Assembly: GCF_000384335.2 (NCBI RefSeq) | Contig: NZ_KQ031382.1 | Coordinates: 1,674,001-1,738,000, forward strand | From: Hyphomicrobium sp. 99 | GTDB lineage: Bacteria > Pseudomonadota > Alphaproteobacteria > Rhizobiales > Hyphomicrobiaceae | Direction: 5' to 3' | Length of the DNA stretch: 64,000 bases | Made by a program: the position numbers and the translations under genes | Part shown: positions 25,984-35,560 of the stretch, piece after piece | How the letters are laid out: every line of letters begins with the position of its first letter | Position numbering within the stretch: position 1 is the stretch's first letter | Notes under the pieces: model-generated | Seen by the model: the letters and a program-made list of their open reading frames with translations, nothing else | The model's database searches: none | What the model was told of the DNA's origin: nothing

Positions 25984-28335
25984 TCACATTTTAACGCGCT
26001 TCTTCTCCGGATCGTAGAACGGGAACGGCACGACCGTTGCCTTGAAGCGCTTCTGCAGGCCGTCGAGGCGTCCGATCTCCAGCGCTGTCCCCGTCGCCGA
26101 ATGCGTCACGTCAACCCGCGCGAACGCAAGTGTCTTCTTGAGAAGAGGCGAACGCATCGCGCTTGTTACCGCGCCGACTTGCGCCCGGCCGACGAAAACA
26201 GGATCTCCGTGCGCGGGTTTCTCGTTGCCCTGGATTTCGAGGCCGACCAGCTTCCGAAGCGGATTAGCGCGGCGGTTCTCGATCGCAGCCTTGCCGATGT
26301 AATCTTCTTCTTTCTTCGTCGGAACGGTGAAGCCGATGCCCGCTTCGAGCGGGTCGGTCGTTGAATCGAAATCATGTCCGCCGAAGACGAGGCCAGCTTC
26401 GATGCGAACCATATCGAGCGCATCGAATCCAAACGGCTGAATTTTGAATGGCGCGCCGGCTTCCATGATCTTATCCCAAACCGCAGGCGCGTCCTTGGGA
26501 TGGCAGAAGACTTCGAATCCAAGTTCGCCTGTATAGCCGGTTCGCGAGACGAGAACCGGAATGCCAGCAACGCCGCCGATGCGTCCGACTGTGAAACGGA
26601 AAAGTCCCAGTTCCTGCATCGTCGGCCGGCCGGGCGGCGTCTCGATGATCTTCTGAAGTATCTCCCGCGACTTCGGACCCTGGACGGCGACGTTGTTGAT
26701 TTCGGCCGTCGCGGTCTTGAGATGCACTTTATAGTTGGTCTTGGCGAGCTGCTCTTTGAGCCAGATGAGGCTCGTATCGTCGCCGCCGATCCAGCGGAAA
26801 TTGTTCTCCGCCAACCGGAAGAGCGTTCCATCGTCCACCATGCCGCCGTGCTCGTAGCACATGGGCGTGTAGTAGATTTGTCCGACTGAGAGCTTGCGAA
26901 CGTCGCGCGTGATGATGCCTTGCAGGAACTGCTCCGCGTCCGGACCGAGTACCTCCATCTTCCTGAGCGGCGAGAGATCCATGATCACAGCGCCCTCGCG
27001 GCACGCCCAATATTCCTGGATCGCTCCCGCGTTCGAATAGCAGTGCGGCACCCAGAAGCCGCGGTAGTCGCCGAAGTTGCGCGTGAGAGCCGACGTGCGC
27101 GGGTGAAATCCCGATTCTCTTGTCAGCTGGAGAGGAGCATCCGGTGCCATTCTGAATCCGATCGAGCGCTTGAAGGGGGTATCTTTCGGATAGACCCGAA
27201 CGTGTATCTCGGTCAGGTGCCAGCCGTTGGAAGCGTCAATGTCCGCAGGACATGCGGAGGTGCCGCAGACGAGATCCGTCAGTGCGCGCATCATCACGTA
27301 ATCGCCGGGGCGAGACCACGGCTCGTCGGACCATATGTTGTTATGGCAGTCGACGTTGGTGTTGAAGAAGAAGTTGATCGCCGGCCAGCCCTTGTAGTTG
27401 CCGATCGGGTAGTCCTTGAGTGCGTCGTTGAAATTGTCGGTGCAGTTCGGATGCCCGAAGTAGCCCATATTCTCATAGTAGCGTGTCGTGCAGGCGAGGT
27501 TGAACGTATCGTGACGCCCGACGGTATCTTGCACGATTTCGACGAGCGGATTTCGATCCTTATCGAAGAACTTCGAATAGAGGCCGGGCTTCGGATACGC
27601 GGCGCCGATCATCGACCGCGTCGTCGTCGACTCAAGGCCCAGCACTTCGCCGCGGTCGAGCGCGCGGCGATTGAAAGCCAGAAAATCCGAGCACTGGCGT
27701 CCTTGCACGTCGATGATCTGAATGTATTCACCTTCGTGAACCTCGAAGCTTTCCGCGCTCGAAATATTGATGCGGATGTCGAGACGTGGCTCGGCGATCG
27801 GATCCGGCAGCTTGGCTTCGTTGAGAAGCCGCGGATTGGCGCGTTGAATGAAGACCAGGATATCGGTGGCCGGCGTCTGATCCCAAACGATCATCGGCTC
27901 GGCCGGCGCACCGAAGACGGCGAGAACTGAGCGTTCCACCTGCAGCGCGACAACATCGCCCGGAACGCAATCCGGTCCGAGCACGCTCGCAGCTTTCACG
28001 CGACCGATATCGAGTCCGCGACGGAACAATCCGAAGCGAACGCGTTGTGCGTCTTCGCTATCGGCTTCAAGTGCCCGCTGAATGCCGGCCGGCGTGCCGC
28101 GCCCTTTGAGGCCGAGTGCCGCAAGATCGCTCTTGCCGCCTGGCGCGAACGCTGCGATCTCCACGCCTTGTCCGCCTTCCAGCGGACTGAGTTCGACGCG
28201 GTCTCCCTTGTCGAGTTCGAACACGGCCGTGCCGCCGCCCTTCAAAACGTAGCGTTCGACGCCCGGCTCCAGCGAAGCTTGACCTGGGACGAAGAGTTTG
28301 GGCCGGGCAGGGGACGTCAGAACTGTGTCGCTCAT
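25984..28335 (-). CDS. tdm: Trimethylamine N-oxide demethylase (DUF1989-GcvT fusion)
   Basis: 783 residues, the length known for Tdm. After an N-terminal region (1-180), a DUF1989-type metal domain spans about 185-385, with candidate zinc ligands C215, C298, C330, C357 and C362 (in GRQCSD, HPNCTD, NVDCHNN, DLVCGTSACP). The C-terminal half (about 420-783) is a GcvT-like tetrahydrofolate domain with FLQGIITRDV, VSRTGYTGELGFEVF and MVRIEAGL. Tdm cleaves TMAO to dimethylamine and formaldehyde, and the folate domain is thought to capture the formaldehyde. The neighbour tmm, which makes TMAO, is 80 bases upstream in the same operon. GAGGACAAG precedes the ATG. Confidence 0.93.
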   Translation of the reverse strand: MSDTVLTSPARPKLFVPGQASLEPGVERYVLKGGGTAVFELDKGDRVELSPLEGGQGVEIAAFAPGGKSDLAALGLKGRGTPAGIQRALEADSEDAQRVRFGLFRRGLDIGRVKAASVLGPDCVPGDVVALQVERSVLAVFGAPAEPMIVWDQTPATDILVFIQRANPRLLNEAKLPDPIAEPRLDIRINISSAESFEVHEGEYIQIIDVQGRQCSDFLAFNRRALDRGEVLGLESTTTRSMIGAAYPKPGLYSKFFDKDRNPLVEIVQDTVGRHDTFNLACTTRYYENMGYFGHPNCTDNFNDALKDYPIGNYKGWPAINFFFNTNVDCHNNIWSDEPWSRPGDYVMMRALTDLVCGTSACPADIDASNGWHLTEIHVRVYPKDTPFKRSIGFRMAPDAPLQLTRESGFHPRTSALTRNFGDYRGFWVPHCYSNAGAIQEYWACREGAVIMDLSPLRKMEVLGPDAEQFLQGIITRDVRKLSVGQIYYTPMCYEHGGMVDDGTLFRLAENNFRWIGGDDTSLIWLKEQLAKTNYKVHLKTATAEINNVAVQGPKSREILQKIIETPPGRPTMQELGLFRFTVGRIGGVAGIPVLVSRTGYTGELGFEVFCHPKDAPAVWDKIMEAGAPFKIQPFGFDALDMVRIEAGLVFGGHDFDSTTDPLEAGIGFTVPTKKEEDYIGKAAIENRRANPLRKLVGLEIQGNEKPAHGDPVFVGRAQVGAVTSAMRSPLLKKTLAFARVDVTHSATGTALEIGRLDGLQKRFKATVVPFPFYDPEKKRVKM

Positions 28336-28415
28336 CTTGTCCTCTTGTCGCTAAATGGCGGGACTGGCCGCGCATGCGACCAGTCCACTATTCGACTTCT
28401 GATGCCGGCGCCGAG

Positions 28416-29777
28416 TTACTCGGCGGCGACTTTGCTTGGTTGATTGAGGAACGCTTCCATCGAGTCGTCTGCGGCTTTCATCCAGGGTGTGTGATGGATG
28501 GGCGCCTGCGTGCCGGTCAGCACCGATTTGTGCGAACGGTCGCGGTAGGTCAGGATATCTTCCATCTTGTGATGTTCCCATTCCTTGAACATCTTCGCGA
28601 CGGCATCGACATCGAGACGCGGATAATCCGTCGGCGTGATGAGATCGCGGACATACTCCGTCTGGAAGTCGATCGCCTCGGTCGCGTCGGCGATTGCTTC
28701 TTCCTTCTCGGTCCACTTCTGGATGTCATCGAACATTTCGGGCTTCGACGGCAGCTTGATGCGTCCGAGAACGACATCGCGCGCGTACCACGCCTGGGCG
28801 TCGAACATATTGAACGTATAGAACTGATCCTGCATGCCGATGTACATCAGCTTCGGATTGTCGAGCCAGAAGATGCCCTTGTAGAGGAATGGCGGATAGA
28901 GCCGGTTGCGTGACTTGAGGCGCAGCGAGTCTTCCATGAACGGGTGGTGGTGGAGATATCCCGTGCAGAGAATGATCGCGTCGACGTCTTTCTTGGTGCC
29001 ATCCTTGAAATAGGCAGTCTTGCCTTCGACGCGCTCAAGCAAGGGGACTTCGTCCATGCGGGCCGGCCATTTGAAGCCCATCGGCTTCGTGCGCCACGAG
29101 AACGTGACGGACTTGGCCCCATACTTGTAGCACTGAATGCCGATGTCTTCCGACGAGTAGCTCGCGCCGACGCACAGAACATCCTTGCCCGCGAACTCAT
29201 CCGCCGAGCGGAAGTCGTGCGAGTGCAGCGTGCGTCCGAGAAATTTATCGAGCCCCGGAAATTCCGGAATATTCGGCGTCGAGAAGTGGCCGCTGCCGCA
29301 GAACACATAGTCGAACTCTGACGACGAGAGCGTGTCGGAGACGAGATCCTTCACCGTTACGGTGAACTTCTGCGTCTCGTCATTGAAGGTGACGTTGCGA
29401 ACGGCGGTGCTGAGCTTGATGTAGTGCATGATGCCGCTGCGTTCGATGCGGCCCTTGATGTAGTCGTGCAGCACGGCCCGTGGTGGGAATGAAGGTATCG
29501 GACGGCCGAAGTGCTCTTCGAACGAGTAGTCGGCGAACTCCAACGCTTCCTTCGGTCCGTTCGACCAAAGGTAGCGATACATGCTTGCGTGGACCGGCTC
29601 GCCGAACTCGTCTGTTCCCGTGCGCCACGTATAGTTCCAGATGCCCCCGCAATCCTTCTGCCGCTCGTAGCAGACCATTTCGGGGATTTCTGCTCCCTTA
29701 CGCCGTGCGCTCTCGAACGCTCGCAAAACCGCCATACCGCTGGGGCCGGCGCCGATAATCGCTATTCGCTGTGCCAT
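28416..29777 (-). CDS. tmm: Trimethylamine monooxygenase (flavin-containing)
   Basis: 453 residues, normal for bacterial Tmm. It carries the FAD motif GAGPSG (7-12), GGIWNYTWRTGTDEFGEPVH and SMYRYLWSNGPKEALEFADY, both highly conserved in Tmm. It also has the flavin monooxygenase signature F-x-G-x-x-x-H-x-x-x-F (FLGRTLHSHDF), the NADPH motif in VGASYSSEDIG, and ILCTGYLHHHPF. It oxidises trimethylamine to TMAO with NADPH and O2 in the cytoplasm. GGAAGGA lies six bases before the ATG. It sits between the GcvT-like gene and tdm, forming the TMA to TMAO to DMA path. Confidence 0.95.
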   Translation of the reverse strand: MAQRIAIIGAGPSGMAVLRAFESARRKGAEIPEMVCYERQKDCGGIWNYTWRTGTDEFGEPVHASMYRYLWSNGPKEALEFADYSFEEHFGRPIPSFPPRAVLHDYIKGRIERSGIMHYIKLSTAVRNVTFNDETQKFTVTVKDLVSDTLSSSEFDYVFCGSGHFSTPNIPEFPGLDKFLGRTLHSHDFRSADEFAGKDVLCVGASYSSEDIGIQCYKYGAKSVTFSWRTKPMGFKWPARMDEVPLLERVEGKTAYFKDGTKKDVDAIILCTGYLHHHPFMEDSLRLKSRNRLYPPFLYKGIFWLDNPKLMYIGMQDQFYTFNMFDAQAWYARDVVLGRIKLPSKPEMFDDIQKWTEKEEAIADATEAIDFQTEYVRDLITPTDYPRLDVDAVAKMFKEWEHHKMEDILTYRDRSHKSVLTGTQAPIHHTPWMKAADDSMEAFLNQPSKVAAE

Positions 29778-29834
29778 ATTTGGTCCTTCCGAAAAATCAA
29801 TTCGCTAGGATTTCTACGTGCGTGCGTGGATGGA

Positions 29835-30962
29835 TTAGATTTCGTCGCGTGGATGAGTGCGGAGGCGGAGCGGATCGTAGAACGGCATCCGCACCACGGT
29901 CGCCGGCCAGTCGCCGCCGTCATGAACGACGAGTTCGGTGCCGAGCTTGGTGTAAGCAGGTTCGATCTGCGCCATCGCGAGCGATTTCATCAGATGCTTG
30001 CTGTAGGTCGTGCTGGTGACGACACCGACCTGCTTGCCGTTCGCCGTGATCTTGGAACCGGGCGCAATGGCTTTCGTGTGATCGACCTCGAGGCCTGCAA
30101 CGAATGTGCGTTCCTTGCCCTTCTTCTCGACAAGCGCCTTCTTGCCGATGAAATCCGGCTTCGAGAGATCAACCGTCCAATCGGCCTTCACTTCCCAAGG
30201 CGTCGTATCTTCGTTCGTCATCTCGCACGGGAAGAACAGCAAGCCGCCTTCGACGCGCACGATGTCGAGGCACGCCCACGAAACAGGGATGACGCCCTTA
30301 TCCTTGCCCGCGGCCAGGATAGAGTCCCACATCTTGTGCGCATCCTTGGCCGCGCAGAAAACCTCATATCCAAGCTCGGCCGAATAACCGCCGCGAGCGA
30401 GACGCACTGGCGTTCCGAACAGTGTGGACTCCTGGTGCTTGAAGTAGCCGAGCCCGGCGAGGTCCATCGGCGTATGCGGCGCCAGAATTTCGAGCGATAA
30501 CGGTCCCTGCAAAGCGAGAACGTGCACATCGTCATCGCGCTCGACCTTGACGTCGTACTTCGGCGCGAGCGCGCGGATCGCCTCTTCGACCTTGCCCGCT
30601 CCATGAGACAGTCGGTACTCGGTCGGGCTATCGACGTAGATGAGAACGTCGTCGATCAGGCCGCCGTTTTCATTGACGATATTGGAAATATGCGAGTCAC
30701 CGGGCTTGGCTTTGGTGATATCGGATGTCAGCACATAATTGAGCAGCTTCGTCGCGTCCGGCCCCGACACGTTGAGAATTTGCAGCGAGGAAACGTCAAA
30801 GAGACCCGCCCGGCAACGAACGGCTTCGACTTCGACATAAGGATCGGTAGCGTACGTCTGCGGAAGTGGCATGTTGTTCCACGAGACGGATTCCAAATCT
30901 CCGCCATTCGCTCGATGGCGATCGTTCAGAATGGATTGACGTGGCAGATCGGCTAGGGACAT
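29835..30962 (-). CDS. GcvT-like tetrahydrofolate-dependent aminomethyltransferase of the dimethylamine system
   Basis: 375 residues from MSLADLPRQSIL; an upstream GTG two codons earlier is possible, but AGAGG is better spaced for the ATG. The protein is a single GcvT fold: RAGLFDVSSLQILNVSGPDA, ISNIVNENGGLIDDVLIY, LALQGPLSLEIL, ARGGYSAELGYEVFCAA, DIVRVEGGLLFF and a C-terminal barrel with VGVVTSTTYS. It probably hands formaldehyde from DMA demethylation to THF as methylene-THF, matching the extra gene usually found with dimethylamine monooxygenase (dmmD in some reports). It lies between the DUF3445 gene and tmm. Confidence 0.83.
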   Translation of the reverse strand: MSLADLPRQSILNDRHRANGGDLESVSWNNMPLPQTYATDPYVEVEAVRCRAGLFDVSSLQILNVSGPDATKLLNYVLTSDITKAKPGDSHISNIVNENGGLIDDVLIYVDSPTEYRLSHGAGKVEEAIRALAPKYDVKVERDDDVHVLALQGPLSLEILAPHTPMDLAGLGYFKHQESTLFGTPVRLARGGYSAELGYEVFCAAKDAHKMWDSILAAGKDKGVIPVSWACLDIVRVEGGLLFFPCEMTNEDTTPWEVKADWTVDLSKPDFIGKKALVEKKGKERTFVAGLEVDHTKAIAPGSKITANGKQVGVVTSTTYSKHLMKSLAMAQIEPAYTKLGTELVVHDGGDWPATVVRMPFYDPLRLRTHPRDEI

Positions 30963-31024
30963 GAGCACTACCTCTTGCTTGTTTTTTTGATGGTCTGCGC
31001 GAACTCTGTCTTGAAAGTGATTTC

Positions 31025-32065
31025 TTAATCCGGTCCGCCGCCGGGTGAGGTTGGGGCGCCGTCGTCGTATTTCGAAAGGTACGCAATCGCCATGTCGCGG
31101 TAGCGGCCGAGGCTTTTGTACTCGACGAGTTCAGGCGGCAGCGAACTCAGCACGCGCGGCAGGCGGCGGCCCCACTTCGGCACCGTGACGATCTGCTCGA
31201 GGCTCATCAGGTAGCCGCGGATCGAGAACAGGATTGCGTTCGAGCGAGGCAGCCTGAAGAGGCCCTGCATCTCGACGCGGAGATGCACTTTCTGGCCGAC
31301 ATTCTCCGGCGTCACCGTCATGCGATCGCTGGCCCACTTGTGATAATTTTCAGGGCTCGTATCGAGACGCGGATTGATCGTCATCGTCCAGTTCAAGCGG
31401 CGAACCGGATTGCCGATCTGCAGGTTGAGGAGAAATTTCAAAGCGCGCTCGAACACGCCGGCTTCGTGCGCCAGCGGCACGGGGCCATGCCATTCGAAGA
31501 AGTTCATGCCAACATCGAAATCGAGCGACCAGTCGGCCTGCGATGTGATGATGCCCGCATCCATCCAAAGCTGATTATCGCGCTGGTCCTGGATCGAGAA
31601 ATCGCCCTGCACCTGACGGCCGATGAATTCCATCGGCTGGTAGGGCAGCGTGCTAGCGTCGAGGAACGTGAACTTCTGGTCGATGCCGAGCGGCCGATTG
31701 ATCCAATGCCACGCTGAGCCGTCGCGATGGAGCGTAAAATGCTCGGGGTAATCGCGCGCCAGCGATGTCATGAGCAGCTCGAGCATGTCCCACTGCGCCG
31801 TCATCATGTGCGGCAGCGCCTGACATCTGAGCGGATCGGCTTCGAGAACCAGCGCACGATCGCGCATTTCCGACACATAGTGCTCGTCGACATCGAAGTG
31901 GTGCTCGAAGGGAGACCCCTTCGGACCCGGCGTATGCGGTTCGATGTTCACCGAATACCGGTACTGATCCTCGACGAAAGGAAACGGAAAGCGCCGAATG
32001 TTCGAAGGACTATTTGTGTACGTAAAGTCGTCTCGAAAGGTCTCGTTTCTAAATGTCAGTCCCAT
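31025..32065 (-). CDS. Heme-dependent oxidative N-demethylase alpha subunit (DUF3445), dimethylamine monooxygenase
   Basis: 346 residues from the ATG at 32065 with GGAGA seven bases upstream. A TTG 16 codons earlier, overlapping the reductase gene, is an alternative. DUF3445 is the heme-binding subunit of dimethylamine monooxygenase (HODM). Visible conserved parts are FRNETFRDDF, RRFPFPFVEDQYRYSVNI, WHWINRPLG, FTFLDASTLPYQPMEFIGRQ, VQGDFSIQD and FEWHGPVPLAHEAGVFERAL; several conserved His lie in these blocks. It converts DMA to methylamine and formaldehyde together with the reductase and the small subunit encoded just upstream. I do not assign the Dmm letter because naming varies. Confidence 0.88.
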   Translation of the reverse strand: MGLTFRNETFRDDFTYTNSPSNIRRFPFPFVEDQYRYSVNIEPHTPGPKGSPFEHHFDVDEHYVSEMRDRALVLEADPLRCQALPHMMTAQWDMLELLMTSLARDYPEHFTLHRDGSAWHWINRPLGIDQKFTFLDASTLPYQPMEFIGRQVQGDFSIQDQRDNQLWMDAGIITSQADWSLDFDVGMNFFEWHGPVPLAHEAGVFERALKFLLNLQIGNPVRRLNWTMTINPRLDTSPENYHKWASDRMTVTPENVGQKVHLRVEMQGLFRLPRSNAILFSIRGYLMSLEQIVTVPKWGRRLPRVLSSLPPELVEYKSLGRYRDMAIAYLSKYDDGAPTSPGGGPD

Positions 32066-32102
32066 GCCAAGGTCTCCCGGGAAGATTTTTTGAAATTGCG
32101 CA

Positions 32103-33065
32103 TCAGAGATCAAGCGTGATTGATCCGGTCTGAATGCGAGACATGCAGATCATGATCTTTTTGCCGCTGACCTTCTCGGGCTCGGTAAGGTAATGATCGT
32201 TGTGCTCGATGAAGCCGTCGCAGGCGACCACATTTGTCTGGCATTGTCCGCACGCGCCGCCACGGCAGAGGAATGGCGCGTCGACACCATTCTCCTCCAG
32301 CGCTTCGAGAATGCTCTGATGCCCGCGAACGACGATCTCGCGACCGGAGCGGGCGAGCTTGACGACGAACGGCTTACCCGGAGGCGGAGCACTAAATTGC
32401 TCCGAATGAACGTTCTCATCGGGCCAACCAAGCAGCTTCGCGGTTTGCAAAGCCCAATCGATCATCGGCTTCGGCCCGCAGACGTACATATGCGTGCCGA
32501 GGCGCTGGCCGCTCAGAACATTTTCGAGCGGGATCAACTGGCCTTGATCCTGCCGGTAGATGTTGATGCGCGAACCGTAGCGCGATTGGAGATATTTGCA
32601 GTACGCGCCGTCCTCGAGCGAACGAACACCGTAGTGCAGTTCGAAGTCGGAACCGAGACCGTCGAGCTCGTTCATCATCGACATGAAGGGCGTGATGCCG
32701 ATCCCGCCTGCGATGAACACATGCTTCTTCGCAAGCTTCGCCGGAGGAAAGAGATTGAGCGGCTGCCCGATCTCGAGTTCCGTGCCGACCGTCACGTTCT
32801 CATGCATGAACCTCGAGCCGCCGCGAGATGGGTCGCAGTTCAAAACGCTGATTTGATAGCTCGACGTATCGGAGGGCGCACCCATCAGCGAGTATGGGTT
32901 GCGCAGCAGGCGGTCGCCCGCGTGCATCACGACCGAAATGTGCGAGCCGCCCGAGAATTCGGATAGCGGAGCGTTGTCGGCATCGACCAGGCGAAAGCGC
33001 TTGATGCGGTTTGCTACAGGCTCGACCTCGGCGACGCGAACGCGACGTAGAAGAGATCCGCTCAT
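32103..33065 (-). CDS. PDR-type flavin/[2Fe-2S] reductase subunit of dimethylamine monooxygenase
   Basis: 320 residues from MSGSLLRRVRVAEV; the ATG overlaps the dmmA stop (ATGA). The domain order is that of phthalate dioxygenase reductase: a flavin barrel with LLRNPYSLMG (about 70-80), a nicotinamide domain with FIAGGIGITPFMSM and MYVCGPKPMI, and a C-terminal plant-type ferredoxin. The cluster ligands are in CRGGACGQCQ and a late Cys in IMICMS. It transfers electrons from NAD(P)H to the heme subunit. A 59-codon upstream frame inside dmmA is excluded. Confidence 0.9.
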   Translation of the reverse strand: MSGSLLRRVRVAEVEPVANRIKRFRLVDADNAPLSEFSGGSHISVVMHAGDRLLRNPYSLMGAPSDTSSYQISVLNCDPSRGGSRFMHENVTVGTELEIGQPLNLFPPAKLAKKHVFIAGGIGITPFMSMMNELDGLGSDFELHYGVRSLEDGAYCKYLQSRYGSRINIYRQDQGQLIPLENVLSGQRLGTHMYVCGPKPMIDWALQTAKLLGWPDENVHSEQFSAPPPGKPFVVKLARSGREIVVRGHQSILEALEENGVDAPFLCRGGACGQCQTNVVACDGFIEHNDHYLTEPEKVSGKKIMICMSRIQTGSITLDL

Positions 33066-33664
33066 TGATACAACGCCTCCGTCGGTGGAATTTCGCCGGG
33101 GACTTCGGCATCGATGCAAACGCCCTGGAATGCGGCGAGGCGGCGGGAATAGTGATCTCTGACCAGCAACGTGAGGCCACAGTGCGTGCATTTCACCGGG
33201 TTCGTCGTGACGTTCTCGATAAAGCCTTTGCAATGGACGCATTGCACGCGGCGCATCAGCGAGCCGCGATGTTCGGTGCGGATCGACAGATGATCGATCG
33301 AGAAATCGCCGCCAGCCTGCACGACGGAGCCGATGAGAGGTTCGGAGCCAGCAGCATAGAGGCGCAATCCCATGGGCGCCGACTCGAGCAGCTGCCGCAA
33401 ACGCGCGATGCCGTCGGCAAGCGTCGTGTGGAATTCGATGTTCGCTGACGCGAGTTCGCGAGCGGTCGCTTGCCGGTCTTCGTCCGCAAGACTGTCGGCA
33501 AGGATGACCGTCGAGCGTTTCACGAAGGCGTCGTCGGCGCGCGAAAACAACTCGGCGACCGCCGCTGCCCCGGCTTTGTCCGTGACGATGATATTGCTGC
33601 GCGCATTGAGATCCGGGCTGAGGCCCGGATAGATCGGTCGGCTTTTTATCGTACTTGGTGTCAT
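33062..33664 (-). CDS. dmmA: Dimethylamine monooxygenase subunit DmmA-like (C-terminal zinc ribbon)
   Basis: 200 residues. The N-terminal two-thirds is an alpha/beta domain (TVILADSLADEDRQATAREL and GLRLYAAGSEPLIGSVVQAG). The C-terminal part carries two CxxC pairs (C142/C145 in CVHCKG and C159/C162 in CTHCGL) forming a rubredoxin-like or zinc-ribbon knuckle, the layout of DmmA-family proteins. It is translationally coupled to the reductase and completes the three-subunit DMA monooxygenase with the DUF3445 protein. It may bridge electron transfer or assembly; that detail is inference. It is the second gene after the permease, with a 102-base gap. Confidence 0.8.
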   Translation of the reverse strand: MTPSTIKSRPIYPGLSPDLNARSNIIVTDKAGAAAVAELFSRADDAFVKRSTVILADSLADEDRQATARELASANIEFHTTLADGIARLRQLLESAPMGLRLYAAGSEPLIGSVVQAGGDFSIDHLSIRTEHRGSLMRRVQCVHCKGFIENVTTNPVKCTHCGLTLLVRDHYSRRLAAFQGVCIDAEVPGEIPPTEALYQ

Positions 33665-33766
33665 TAAGTGCTCCCTGGATCCGTCAAGTCCTCGTGCCGG
33701 GGACCGGCGGAAATGGATCAGAGCAGACCGGAGCGGCGGAGGAAACCGCCCCGGGCTGCAATTTCT

Positions 33767-35560
33767 TTAGGCGGGCAGCTGAAAGAACCAGTTTGACGCC
33801 AGTACGACGAGCAGGCCAGCCACGAGCACCAGATAAGGAAGCACCCCGGCTTTCCGCTTTTTCAGGTCGTTCTGAGTGAGCCCCAGATCCTGCAGCATGT
33901 GGGCAGGAAAGACGCCCTTATCCTGCACGTAGTGCCGGTAGCAAAATACCGGAATAATCAGCGACGCAGTGAACAATCCCGCCCATAGAGCGATGGGATT
34001 CCAGACCTTCGCTCCCGCGCCCATGAAGACGGCATTGACGAACGCAAAGACCGCGCCGATGGCGAGCACGAACGTCGGCGCGCGCCACGGACGAGGCACG
34101 TCCGCGTTATCGATGCGGTGGATCCAACCCGAATTGAGGTTCAGGAAGTTGAAGATGATGTACCCGCAGTTCGATACCGCGAGGATGAAGAAGAAGCTCG
34201 TGGCGTCCGCGCACGCGATCGCGAGGACTGCAAGGTTGATCACGAGATCGGTCCACATCGCTCGCGTTGGTGCACCATGTTCATTGACGTGGCTGAGGTA
34301 GCGCGGCAGCCAGCCATCGCGCGAGCCCTGGTAGAGCGTGCGCGATGATCCGGCCATAGCGGTCATCAGGCAGAGCATCAAAGCCAAGATCATCAGCATG
34401 ACGAGGAGACTGGTCACCAGTCCGCCGTGGCCGACCATACCGGCCATAGCTGCCGCGACGCCGGAGCCATCGACGATCGAAGGCTCGAGCATGCCTTCGA
34501 GGCCCAGAACACCCTGGAAGGTGAATGGCACGAGCGTGAAGAGAACGAGGCAGAGCAGACCCGAATAGAAGATCGCCTTGAACGTATCTCGGCCGGGATC
34601 CCGGAACTCGCTCGTGTAGCAAATGGCGGTTTCAAAGCCATATGTCGACCATGCGGCAATGAACATGGCGCCGAGCACAAGCGTCCAGCCGGCAATATCC
34701 CAATGCCCCATCTCCGGCGCGTATGCGGCTTTCAGCGGTTCGAGCGGCGTGAAGTTCGACCAGTTGATTTGCCCCGTGAGGATCGGCACCACGCCGACGA
34801 TGAGCATCGGTATGATCACCGCGAGGCCGATATATTTCTGCACGCTCGCGGTACCGAGAATGCCCCGATGCTGAATGGCGAACGTGATCAGCATCAGCAC
34901 CGCGCCGATGAAGAACGCAGCATTGAAGGAGAACGACACCGGGCCGAGCGTCCCATGGAAGAGGGCCCAGTTGCGAACTTCCGGCGTCAGCGCGGAGATG
35001 GCATCCGCCGAAAGAAGTGCGGCCACCGCGTCCGCTGCCGCCTTGCCTTGGTTGGCTGCGAGCCACTCGGCAACCCGTGGCGAGTCGAGCGGGATCGAGC
35101 TGGCGTGAGCGCTGATCCAAGCCGCGATTTGCGGTGCGTCAGCGGGCGGTATCGGCGCGAGTGAGTTGAGAATGTAGGCCGCCGCGATCGAGCAGCCGAG
35201 CGAGAGCACCGGCGACCACGCGAACCAATTGCACCAGACGGACAACGGCGCGATCAGTTTCGAATACCTGACCCATGCCGCCGCGCCATAGACCGATGCG
35301 CCGCCCGATTTACTGGGAAAGAGACCCGCGATTTCCGCGTACGTGAAAGACTGGATGAACCCCATGATCATCGAAGCGAACCAGACGAGAAAGGCAACCT
35401 TTCCCGCAACGCCCGCGATGCCGCCGATGGAAAACAAGACCAGAGCCGGGACTCCACTTGCGACCCAAAAAGCTCCCCGCCAGTCGATGGCTCGTACGAG
35501 TTGACCGGACGGAGCGCTATGCTCTCTGCCCGCAGTAAGCGTTCCAGTTTCTATGGCCAT
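33767..35560 (-). CDS. APC-superfamily permease, likely for methylated amine uptake
   Basis: 597 residues with about 12 membrane segments. Consensus APC features are GVPALVLFSIGGIAG in TM1, FTYAEIAGLFPSKSGGASVY and WSTYGFETAICYTSEFRDPG. A long hydrophilic loop of about 80 residues with Ala-rich helices (AWISAHASSIPLDSPRVAEW and following) separates early membrane segments, which is larger than in most family members. It is the first gene of the tmm/tdm/dmm operon, suggesting uptake of TMA, DMA, TMAO or an amino acid used downstream. Specificity cannot be read from sequence. Confidence 0.85.
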   Translation of the reverse strand: MAIETGTLTAGREHSAPSGQLVRAIDWRGAFWVASGVPALVLFSIGGIAGVAGKVAFLVWFASMIMGFIQSFTYAEIAGLFPSKSGGASVYGAAAWVRYSKLIAPLSVWCNWFAWSPVLSLGCSIAAAYILNSLAPIPPADAPQIAAWISAHASSIPLDSPRVAEWLAANQGKAAADAVAALLSADAISALTPEVRNWALFHGTLGPVSFSFNAAFFIGAVLMLITFAIQHRGILGTASVQKYIGLAVIIPMLIVGVVPILTGQINWSNFTPLEPLKAAYAPEMGHWDIAGWTLVLGAMFIAAWSTYGFETAICYTSEFRDPGRDTFKAIFYSGLLCLVLFTLVPFTFQGVLGLEGMLEPSIVDGSGVAAAMAGMVGHGGLVTSLLVMLMILALMLCLMTAMAGSSRTLYQGSRDGWLPRYLSHVNEHGAPTRAMWTDLVINLAVLAIACADATSFFFILAVSNCGYIIFNFLNLNSGWIHRIDNADVPRPWRAPTFVLAIGAVFAFVNAVFMGAGAKVWNPIALWAGLFTASLIIPVFCYRHYVQDKGVFPAHMLQDLGLTQNDLKKRKAGVLPYLVLVAGLLVVLASNWFFQLPA

